Shown one piece after another: positions 1-4,833 of a stretch of DNA of 5,910 nucleotides. The position numbers and the translations under genes were made by a program. The notes under the pieces are model-generated. The model was not told the origin of the DNA. It searched no databases and saw only the letters and a program-made list of their open reading frames with translations. Position 1 is the stretch's first letter. Every line of letters starts with the position of its first letter. The stretch comes from Melioribacter sp. (GTDB taxonomy: Bacteria; Bacteroidota; Ignavibacteria; Ignavibacteriales; Melioribacteraceae): contig JAENZU010000241.1 of NCBI GenBank assembly GCA_016841125.1, forward strand, positions 1-5,910. Direction: 5' to 3'.

Positions 1-554
1 TTAATTGCAATCCATCCGGCTGATGCAATAAAAACATATTCCCAATCGAGTGCTCTTACAATACCGGCAACTATAGGACCAATGAACCCGCCGATATTCA
101 CCATCATATAAAATATTCCGAATCCCATTGATGCGGTTTTATCATTTGTAACTTTAGAGATTGTGCCGATAATAACGGGTTTGAACATTGCCGCTCCCAT
201 TGCCACCAGCATACAAGCAACAAAAAAAGTAGGGAAGGTTTTTAACTGACCAAGCAGATAGTACGCCGGAACCATTACACAGAAAGCGGAAAAGAGCATT
301 CGTCTAAAACCGTATCTATCAGCAAGAGCACCCGTTACAACAGGAAAGAGATATAAAAAGAATGTTACAACGCCTTGCAGCACGCCGCGATCTTCATCAG
401 TAAATCCAAGACCGCCATCTTCAACTGCACCGGTGATATAAAGCGACGACACCGCAAAAAATCCATACCATGCCATTCGCTCGAATATTTCCATTGTGTT
501 GGCTACCCAAAAAGTAACCGGAAAATCTTTTAGTCTTATTTTATCTTTAGCCAT
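1..554 (-). CDS. POT/PTR2-family proton-coupled peptide transporter (MFS), N-terminal part
   Basis: Partial gene: 184 codons from an ATG at 554-552 read leftward and run off the window edge, so more than half of a typical 450-500 residue POT protein is missing. It is an inner-membrane symporter that probably imports di- or tripeptides with protons. Visible signatures are the TM1 motif ExxER (E22, E25, R26) followed by Y30, Y68 in TM2, the MFS loop motif GALADRYGFRR at 75-85, K125 in the TM4 stretch MFKP, and a PTR2 signature FGIFYMMVNIGGFIGP at 145-160. These match the proton- and peptide-binding residues known for bacterial POTs (R26, Y30, Y68 and about K126 in the Streptococcus thermophilus protein, from memory). 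The position matching that protein's R33 is F33, which is unusual. AAGGA (minus strand, 564-560) lies 5 nt before the ATG and supports this start. It is divergent from purC. Family call is firm; substrate is inferred. Confidence 0.87.
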   Translation of the reverse strand, partial: MAKDKIRLKDFPVTFWVANTMEIFERMAWYGFFAVSSLYITGAVEDGGLGFTDEDRGVLQGVVTFFLYLFPVVTGALADRYGFRRMLFSAFCVMVPAYYLLGQLKTFPTFFVACMLVAMGAAMFKPVIIGTISKVTNDKTASMGFGIFYMMVNIGGFIGPIVAGIVRALDWEYVFIASAGWIAI

Positions 555-593
555 TAAATTCCTTTTTTATTGGATTTAGAATGATAAGTACAG

Positions 594-623
594 ACTGATC
601 AGTATCTTTTTTTCACTGCTCAG
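594..623. repeat. Two near-identical 9-bp sites 21 bp apart in the divergent intergenic region
   Basis: ACTGATCAG at 594-602 (part of the perfect 10-bp palindrome ACTGATCAGT, 594-603) recurs as ACTGCTCAG at 615-623, with 8 of 9 bases identical. The start-to-start distance is 21 bp, two helical turns, the spacing expected for paired binding on one DNA face. The pair lies 40-69 bp upstream of the transporter ATG, so it would fall in the transporter's leader or promoter. No regulator family is recognised, and chance in short AT-rich DNA is possible. Confidence 0.25.
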
Positions 624-643
624 ATAAACTAAATTAAAGGTCG

Positions 644-672
644 AAGATAAAACCATCGGTTTGAATAATCAA
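644..672 (-). promoter_or_regulatory. Weak sigma-70-like promoter candidate for the transporter gene
   Basis: On the minus strand TTGATT (672-667, 4 of 6 to TTGACA) and TATCTT (649-644, 4 of 6 to TATAAT) are separated by exactly 17 bp. Transcription would start near 637 and give a leader of about 80 nt before the transporter ATG. This is the best-spaced pair I found on this strand, but both hexamers are weak and the region is AT-rich. Confidence 0.25.
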
Positions 673-695
673 GGAAATTTGCACTCTTAGATTGT

Positions 696-714
696 TTAAG
701 TTGAATTAACTTAA
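696..714. repeat. Inverted repeat overlapping the purC -35 element (possible operator)
   Basis: TTAAGTT at 696-702 and AACTTAA at 708-714 are perfect 7-bp inverted arms around the 5-bp centre GAATT. The repeat covers the predicted -35 hexamer at 701-706, so a bound protein would block RNA polymerase. The 19-bp size suits a dimeric helix-turn-helix regulator. The arms are AT-rich and the regulator is unknown. Confidence 0.35.
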
Positions 715-731
715 CTGACTAACTATATTTC
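701..731 (+). promoter_or_regulatory. Promoter for purC and probably the downstream operon
   Basis: TTGAAT at 701-706 (4 of 6 to TTGACA), a 17-bp spacer and TATATT at 724-729 (5 of 6 to TATAAT) make a well-spaced sigma-70 promoter. The same bases fit the Bacteroidota pattern: TTG at 701-703, 20 bp, then TATATTTC at 724-731, one base off TAnnTTTG. Transcription would start near 736, leaving a leader of about 25 nt, too short for a riboswitch. Because the six downstream junctions are overlaps or gaps of 15 nt or less, this may drive everything through recA. Confidence 0.5.
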
Positions 732-749
732 AACTCTAAATTAATTAAT

Positions 750-764
750 GAGGTAAATATTTTG
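750..764 (+). promoter_or_regulatory. Shine-Dalgarno and TTG start of purC
   Basis: GAGG at 750-753 sits 8 nt before the TTG at 762-764. The upstream frame stays open only back to a TAA at 720-722 and contains no ATG, GTG or TTG preceded by a ribosome site. The first in-frame ATG (834-836, residue 25) would remove the conserved GKVRD segment, so TTG is the best start. Confidence 0.75.
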
Positions 765-1655
765 GATTCCGGTATTATCACTTCAACTAACCTGGAAAAA
801 TTAAAATTATTTAAACAAGGTAAAGTCCGGGATATGTATGATCTAGGGGATTCGTATCTCATGGTATCCACAGATAGACTTTCTGCTTTTGATGTGATAA
901 TGAATAAAGGTATTCCAAATAAGGGGAAGGTGCTCACCAAAATTTCAGAGTTCTGGTTTGATCTTACAAAAGATGTAATTAATAATCATGTTATCACTTC
1001 GGATACTTCAGTCTATCCTGCAGAGTGTAAACCTTATTTAGATATTTTACAAGACCGATCGATGCTGGTTAAAAAAACCGAACTAATTCCATTGGAATGT
1101 ATTGTCCGTGGTTACATTTCAGGTTCAGGCTGGAAAGACTATCAGAAGAATGGGGAAATATGCGGAATAAAATTACCGGCTGGAATGAAAGAATCGGAAA
1201 GATTGCCGAAGCCTATTTTTACCCCATCAACTAAAGCTGAAATTGGCGACCACGATGAAAATATATCGGAAGAAAAAGCTATAAATTTAATCGGCGAATC
1301 GAACTATCAATTCATAAAAAACAAAGCTGTTGAAGTTTATCTTAAAGCTTATGATTACGCAATTGAGAAAGGTATTATAATTGCCGATACTAAAATGGAA
1401 TTCGGTATATTGAATAACGAAATTATTCTCATTGACGAATTGCTCACTCCCGATTCATCCCGCTTTTGGCCTGTTGATAAATATGAACCGGGACGTGCGC
1501 AGGATAGTTTTGATAAGCAATATGTAAGAGATTTTTTGCTTTCAATTAATTTTAAAAAGAAACCGCCGGCACCTCATTTACCGGAGGATGTAATTAATAA
1601 TACAAGCGCAAAATATAAAGAAGTTTACAGCCTCTTGACCGGGAGAAGTATTTAA
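762..1655 (+). CDS. purC: Phosphoribosylaminoimidazole-succinocarboxamide (SAICAR) synthase
   Basis: Cytoplasmic enzyme of de novo purine synthesis that joins CAIR and aspartate using ATP to give SAICAR. The 297 residues match the longer bacterial/yeast-like form (about 300) rather than the compact form of about 240. Visible family motifs are GKVRD at 20-24 (nucleotide-binding strand), the SAICAR signature IVRGYISGSGW at 114-124, the second signature FTPSTKAEIGDHDEN at 153-167, ADTKMEFG at 208-215, and DELLTPDSSRFWP at 225-237. It begins with TTG (M1), chosen because of the Shine-Dalgarno at 750-753. Its TAA overlaps the next gene's ATG by one base (TAATG at 1653-1657), implying translational coupling. 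It is first in the rightward gene run and is read from the promoter at 701-731, possibly repressible through the inverted repeat there. Complete, with no missing motif seen. Confidence 0.97.
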   Translation: MDSGIITSTNLEKLKLFKQGKVRDMYDLGDSYLMVSTDRLSAFDVIMNKGIPNKGKVLTKISEFWFDLTKDVINNHVITSDTSVYPAECKPYLDILQDRSMLVKKTELIPLECIVRGYISGSGWKDYQKNGEICGIKLPAGMKESERLPKPIFTPSTKAEIGDHDENISEEKAINLIGESNYQFIKNKAVEVYLKAYDYAIEKGIIIADTKMEFGILNNEIILIDELLTPDSSRFWPVDKYEPGRAQDSFDKQYVRDFLLSINFKKKPPAPHLPEDVINNTSAKYKEVYSLLTGRSI

Positions 1656-1960
1656 TGATTCAGCCGGTTAAAATTCAAATAAAAGAAGAAAAGTTTTTGG
1701 AAATCACCTGGAATGACGATGAAATTTCCAAAATTAAATTATCAAACCTTAGGAATAATTGTCCGTGCGCTTTTTGTAAAGTAGAAAGAGAAGAGAGAAG
1801 TTCCAGTTATATCCCTCTTTATTCGGATGAACAATTAAAAATTGCAGATATGAAAATTGCCGGTTATTATGCGTTATCGGTAGCATGGAAAGACGGACAT
1901 AATACGGGAATTTATGAGTTTAATCAATTACGTAATCTTTCTTCAAACGAAGAGAAATAA
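1655..1960 (+). CDS. Stand-alone DUF971 / GBBH-like N-terminal domain protein (putative zinc-binding)
   Basis: A 101-residue protein consisting of one DUF971 domain (gamma-butyrobetaine hydroxylase-like N-terminal domain). It carries LRNNCPCAFC at 32-41, giving C36, C38 and C41, and WKDGHNTGIY at 78-87, giving H82. This is the CxCxxC...H set that binds a structural zinc in the N-terminal domain of gamma-butyrobetaine hydroxylase. The catalytic 2-oxoglutarate oxygenase domain is absent, so it cannot be the hydroxylase itself. DUF971 also forms the C-terminal domain of the plant Fe-S carrier HCF101 (an Mrp-type ATPase), so a role in Fe-S or metal protein assembly is possible, but this is inference. 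The start ATG overlaps the purC stop; GGGAG at 1641-1645 precedes it by 9 nt. No signal peptide or membrane segment is seen, so it is likely cytoplasmic. Family is firm, function unknown. Confidence 0.9.
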   Translation: MIQPVKIQIKEEKFLEITWNDDEISKIKLSNLRNNCPCAFCKVEREERSSSYIPLYSDEQLKIADMKIAGYYALSVAWKDGHNTGIYEFNQLRNLSSNEEK

Positions 1961-1969
1961 TAAAAATAG

Positions 1970-2566
1970 ATGCTTCTTCCCAATCAGCTAACAGTATTAA
2001 GAATAATTTTAACTCCGGTATTTTTATTCCTATTCCTATCGGAGGATCAAACTCTTAAACAAATATCAGTAGCAGTTTTCATTATTGCCGCATTAACAGA
2101 CTGGTACGACGGCTGGCTCGCACGTAAATTTAATTACATAACTGAGTGGGGTCAATTTTTAGATCCGCTTGCTGATAAAGTTTTAACATTAACGGCTTTT
2201 TCTGCTTTTGTTGTTTTGGATGTGCTGGAATTATGGATGGTACTAATAATTATTATTCGTGATGTTGTTATAACTTTATTACGGCTTTATGCGGATTACA
2301 CAAAAAAATCGATGACAACGAGCAGGGCTGCAAAATGGAAGACATTTATACAGATGGCATTTCTATACTACCTAATTATAATTTATACTCTGCGAACTAT
2401 TCCGGCAATTTTTGAAGGCAACAGAGAAACTTTCGATATGCTGCTCTTCTCTAACATTATTTACTTTGCCATGCTTTTTGTTACATTGTTTACCTTATTT
2501 ACCGGTGTAACTTATCTGATTAAAAACAAACTATTAATTAAACAAATATTCAATTTTGAAACTTAA
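1970..2566 (+). CDS. pgsA: CDP-diacylglycerol-glycerol-3-phosphate 3-phosphatidyltransferase
   Basis: Integral membrane enzyme that transfers the phosphatidyl group from CDP-diacylglycerol to sn-glycerol-3-phosphate, making phosphatidylglycerol phosphate, the committed step to phosphatidylglycerol and cardiolipin. The CDP-alcohol phosphotransferase signature D-x2-DG-x2-AR-x8-G-x3-D-x3-D is complete: D44, D47, G48, A51, R52, G61, D65, D69. The N-terminus LPNQLTVLRI is typical of PgsA rather than of phosphatidylserine synthase. Hydrophobic stretches lie near residues 8-23, 32-43, 71-100, 124-142 and 158-182. At 198 residues it is slightly longer than the E. coli enzyme (about 182). It starts 9 nt after the previous stop; the only Shine-Dalgarno-like sequence, GAAGAG at 1949-1954, is far (15 nt), so translation may depend on coupling. 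Its product is the substrate of the next gene's enzyme. Confidence 0.93.
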   Translation: MLLPNQLTVLRIILTPVFLFLFLSEDQTLKQISVAVFIIAALTDWYDGWLARKFNYITEWGQFLDPLADKVLTLTAFSAFVVLDVLELWMVLIIIIRDVVITLLRLYADYTKKSMTTSRAAKWKTFIQMAFLYYLIIIYTLRTIPAIFEGNRETFDMLLFSNIIYFAMLFVTLFTLFTGVTYLIKNKLLIKQIFNFET

Positions 2567-3008
2567 TTTTCTCGAAAAAATACTCGGATCATTTTTCTTT
2601 ACAGGATACATTCCGTTTGCGTCCGGCACCTGGGGGAGTCTTGCCGCTTTGGGAATCTATCTAATTCCGGGGATGGAAAATCCTAATGTGCTTTTAATAA
2701 TGATATCATTTTTTACTGTTATCGGAATTTCAATCGGTACCCGGTTCGAAAAGCAGTACGGAAAAGATCCTTCTCAATGTACAATTGATGAGGCGGTGGG
2801 AATGTGGATCTCACTTTTGTTTATCCCCAAGAATATTTTTTTCGTACCTTTAAGTTTTGTAATTTGGAGGTTATTGGATATATTAAAACCTTTTCCCGCG
2901 CGTGCCGTAGAGAAATTTAAAGGAGGGTGGGGAATTGTTTTTGATGATATTATATCCGGGATTTATACTTTTATTTTGATGCAAATAATTCTTTATTTCG
3001 TCTTTTAA
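2556..3008 (+). CDS. pgpA: Phosphatidylglycerophosphatase A
   Basis: Membrane phosphatase that removes the phosphate from phosphatidylglycerol phosphate to give phosphatidylglycerol, the step right after PgsA. The 150 residues match the PgpA family: an N-terminal GYIPFASGTWGSLAAL at 17-32, DEAVGMW at 78-84, RLLDILKPFP at 105-114, and GGWGIVFDDIISGIY at 123-137, whose acidic residues D130 and D131, with D78 and E79, are likely Mg-binding. Hydrophobic segments near 45-61, 85-103 and 132-149 support a membrane protein. The start is a TTG at 2556-2558, overlapping pgsA by 11 nt. No Shine-Dalgarno is visible and the frame closes at TAA 2535-2537. The only earlier option is ATT at 2553, and the first ATG (residue 40) would delete the first motif. 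Expression therefore likely relies on coupling to pgsA. It is distinct from the unrelated PgpB and PgpC phosphatases. Confidence 0.93.
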   Translation: MKLNFLEKILGSFFFTGYIPFASGTWGSLAALGIYLIPGMENPNVLLIMISFFTVIGISIGTRFEKQYGKDPSQCTIDEAVGMWISLLFIPKNIFFVPLSFVIWRLLDILKPFPARAVEKFKGGWGIVFDDIISGIYTFILMQIILYFVF

Positions 3009-3023
3009 TATTATAGGATTATT

Positions 3024-4280
3024 ATGAAAGCTTATTTGATTTCGATTGGTGATGAATTAATGATTGGACAAACCATTAACACAAATGCTGCATTTATCGC
3101 CTCAAAATTGAACGATGTGCAAATTGAAATTTCCAAAACTACGATGGTTGGTGATAACGAAGCTGATATTCTTTTCGAATTTAAGAACGCATACGATTCT
3201 TCGGATTTAATAATTGTAACCGGGGGATTGGGACCCACACATGATGATATTACACGAAAATGCGTTGTAGATTTTTTTGAAACTGAGTTGGTGCGTGATG
3301 AAGGCGTTTTGGAAGACGTACGTAATTTATTTAAGAATCGCGGCAGAGAAATAACTAAAATTAATGAAGATCAATCTCTGGTTCCAAAAATTGCGACCGT
3401 TATCAGAAATTCGAAAGGGACCGCTCCCGGAACTTGGATTGCGAAAGATGGAAAAATATTCATTTCAATGCCCGGCGTTCCCTACGAAATGGAAGGGATG
3501 ATGGAAGATTTTGTGCTGCCCGAATTAAAAAGCAAATATAATTTAGATAAACAATCTAGGATTATTGTAAATTTTTTAACAACCGGAATTCCTGAATCAA
3601 TTTTATATGAGCGGTTAGGGGATTTAGACCAACTGCTTCAAGGGAACAAACTTGCCTTTTTGCCCAATCAATTCGGGGTCAAAATGCGGTTAACCGTTTT
3701 AGGTGAAACTCATGAGGCAGCTCAAAATAAATTATCCGAAATTGAACAAAAGATTAGATCACTTGTCGGAAGATACATTTACGGCAAGGGGGATCTAAAA
3801 ATTGAAGGGGTAATTGCACGTCTGCTAATTGATAGAGGATTAAAAATTGCCACGGCTGAATCCTGTACAGGCGGATTACTTGCCAACAGGTTCACAAATA
3901 TTAATGGCAGCAGCAATTTCTTCGAAAAAGGCATGGTTACTTACAGCAATGCTGCAAAGGTAGAAGATTTAAGCGTTAGTGAAGATCTCATTCAAGAAAA
4001 AGGTGCGGTTAGTTTGGAAGTTGCCCGGCAAATGGCGGAAGGGATAAAAGCAGTTTCCGGTGTTGATATTGGAATTGGAGTTACTGGAATTATGGGTCCC
4101 ACCGGCGGAACGGAAAACAAACCGGTTGGGCTTGTTTACATTGGCCTGTGCGATGAAAAAGTATGCACTGCCAAAGAGTTCAGATTTGGTGATGACCGTC
4201 TGCTCAATAAGGATAGAGCAACACAGGCAGCAATTGAAATGTTGAGGAGACATCTGCTCGGAATTCCTTATGACGAATAG
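3024..4280 (+). CDS. cinA: CinA: nicotinamide-nucleotide deamidase with nucleotide pyrophosphatase domain
   Basis: Two-domain cytoplasmic protein of 418 residues, the usual full length. The N-terminal MoaB/MogA-like (COG1058) domain, about 1-170, shows ISIGDELMIGQTINTN at 6-21, VTGGLGPTHDD at 65-75 and the segment SMPGVPYEME; it is reported to hydrolyse ADP-ribose and related pyrophosphates. A linker domain (about 175-255) leads to the C-terminal PncC (COG1546) domain with TAESCTGG at 277-284 (S280 is the likely nucleophile), GSSNFFEKGMVTYSNAAK and GVTGIMGPTGG at 352-362. PncC deamidates NMN to nicotinic acid mononucleotide and thus recycles NAD by-products, including NMN released by NAD-dependent DNA ligase. 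TAGGA at 3014-3018 is 5 nt before the ATG. The gene lies 15 nt after pgpA, overlaps thpR by 11 nt, and is linked to recA as in many bacteria. Its historic competence or damage label should not be over-read. Confidence 0.95.
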   Translation: MKAYLISIGDELMIGQTINTNAAFIASKLNDVQIEISKTTMVGDNEADILFEFKNAYDSSDLIIVTGGLGPTHDDITRKCVVDFFETELVRDEGVLEDVRNLFKNRGREITKINEDQSLVPKIATVIRNSKGTAPGTWIAKDGKIFISMPGVPYEMEGMMEDFVLPELKSKYNLDKQSRIIVNFLTTGIPESILYERLGDLDQLLQGNKLAFLPNQFGVKMRLTVLGETHEAAQNKLSEIEQKIRSLVGRYIYGKGDLKIEGVIARLLIDRGLKIATAESCTGGLLANRFTNINGSSNFFEKGMVTYSNAAKVEDLSVSEDLIQEKGAVSLEVARQMAEGIKAVSGVDIGIGVTGIMGPTGGTENKPVGLVYIGLCDEKVCTAKEFRFGDDRLLNKDRATQAAIEMLRRHLLGIPYDE

Positions 4281-4833
4281 ATTATTTATCACTCTGGATT
4301 TTACGGAAGATGTATTAGCAAAGTTAATCGAAATCAGAAAAGAAATTTATGATGATACAACGCTGCGATGGGAGCCGATAGAAAAGCTTCATCTTACCCT
4401 TAAGTTTTTAGGTGATGTAAACATTAGTATGATAGATGAGATTAAAAGTTCTTTAGACTTTATTTCCGGCGAATGCAAAGAAGTGTTTTCTAACTTTACT
4501 CAATTTGGAATATTTTACAAATTCAAAAAACCCTCCATTTTATGGATAGGTATTGAAAAAACGGAGGAACTGGAGTTTCTTCATTTAACCGTAAACAGAG
4601 AAATAAATAAACTCGGATTTCAATCTGAGAAGAGATCTTTTAAACCTCATCTTACTCTGCTAAGATTGAAAGGAAAAGAAAGTTTATCAAAAATTAAAGA
4701 ATTGACAAATCTTAAACTATCAGGTTTAAAATTTAGAACTTCGAAAATATCTTTAATGAAAAGTGAACTGAGTCCGACGGGTTCAGTTTATAAAAACTTA
4801 TACAGCAATAATTTGATTCAACAAGGAGGATAA
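4270..4833 (+). CDS. thpR: RNA 2',3'-cyclic phosphodiesterase (2H family, LigT-like)
   Basis: A 187-residue cytoplasmic 2H phosphoesterase, the usual length for ThpR. Both catalytic HxT motifs are present: H41-L-T43 in KLHLTLKFLGDV and H127-L-T129 in FKPHLTLLRL. Between them, KKPSILWIG (86-94) matches the family's central strand, and SELSPTGSVY near the C-terminus matches its conserved end. The enzyme opens 2',3'-cyclic phosphate ends of RNA to 2'-phosphates; the older name 2'-5' RNA ligase describes the reverse-type activity seen on tRNA halves. Its physiological role is poorly known. ATG at 4270 overlaps the last 11 nt of cinA, and its stop touches the recA ATG directly. Its final codons double as the recA Shine-Dalgarno, and a near-palindrome at 4766-4788 lies in its coding sequence. 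A second HLT at 105-107 lacks the surrounding motif and is not catalytic. Confidence 0.93.
   Translation: MTNRLFITLDFTEDVLAKLIEIRKEIYDDTTLRWEPIEKLHLTLKFLGDVNISMIDEIKSSLDFISGECKEVFSNFTQFGIFYKFKKPSILWIGIEKTEELEFLHLTVNREINKLGFQSEKRSFKPHLTLLRLKGKESLSKIKELTNLKLSGLKFRTSKISLMKSELSPTGSVYKNLYSNNLIQQGG
4766..4788. promoter_or_regulatory. Near-perfect palindrome upstream of recA, inside thpR
   Basis: AACTGA at 4766-4771 mirrors TCAGTT at 4783-4788 around base 4777. The centre is also symmetric: CCG at 4774-4776 against CGG at 4778-4780. Only the two pairs at 4772/4782 and 4773/4781 do not match as DNA, and they are G-U wobbles in RNA, so the transcript could fold a stem of about 10 bp with a GAC loop. 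It ends 45 bp before the recA ATG and is followed at once by a -10-like TATAAA at 4789-4794, though no convincing -35 is visible. It could be an operator (SOS-type) or an mRNA hairpin. It encodes the conserved SELSPTGSVY segment of ThpR, so coding constraint may explain part of the symmetry. There is no U-run after it, so it is not a terminator. Confidence 0.35.
4823..4833 (+). promoter_or_regulatory. Strong Shine-Dalgarno of recA, within the thpR 3' end
   Basis: AAGGAGGA at 4823-4830 is the fullest anti-16S match in the window. It is followed by the thpR stop TAA (4831-4833) and then the recA ATG with no gap, so ribosomes ending thpR can restart on recA. It fixes the recA start at 4834 and suggests recA is translated more strongly than its operon partners. 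Confidence 0.9.

Noticed and set aside
594..613. Palindrome ACTGATCAGT followed by ATC and seven T, resembling a rho-independent terminator on the plus strand
   Set aside because: The palindrome has no loop, so an RNA stem would be only about 3 bp, and no plus-strand gene ends just upstream; the transporter runs the other way.
660..681. Two TTTG elements (660-663 and 678-681) resembling a Bacteroidota promoter
   Set aside because: The spacing is far too short for the -33/-7 pattern and GAAATTTG misses the leading T; the pair at 701-731 fits better.
719..940. Open reading frame of 73 codons on the minus strand
   Set aside because: It is antisense to the purC start and promoter, has no recognisable motif, and its composition follows from the purC codons.
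4060..4245. Alternative-frame open frame inside cinA on the plus strand
   Set aside because: It is fully contained in a conserved part of cinA and has no ribosome site of its own.
3969..4292. Open frame of 107 codons antisense to the cinA 3' end
   Set aside because: cinA is firmly identified on the other strand with the conserved PncC motifs exactly here; the antisense translation resembles no family and is low-complexity (Ser/Asn-rich).
4766..4800. Terminator between thpR and recA
   Set aside because: The hairpin is not followed by a U-run, and ending transcription here would cut recA from its ribosome site.
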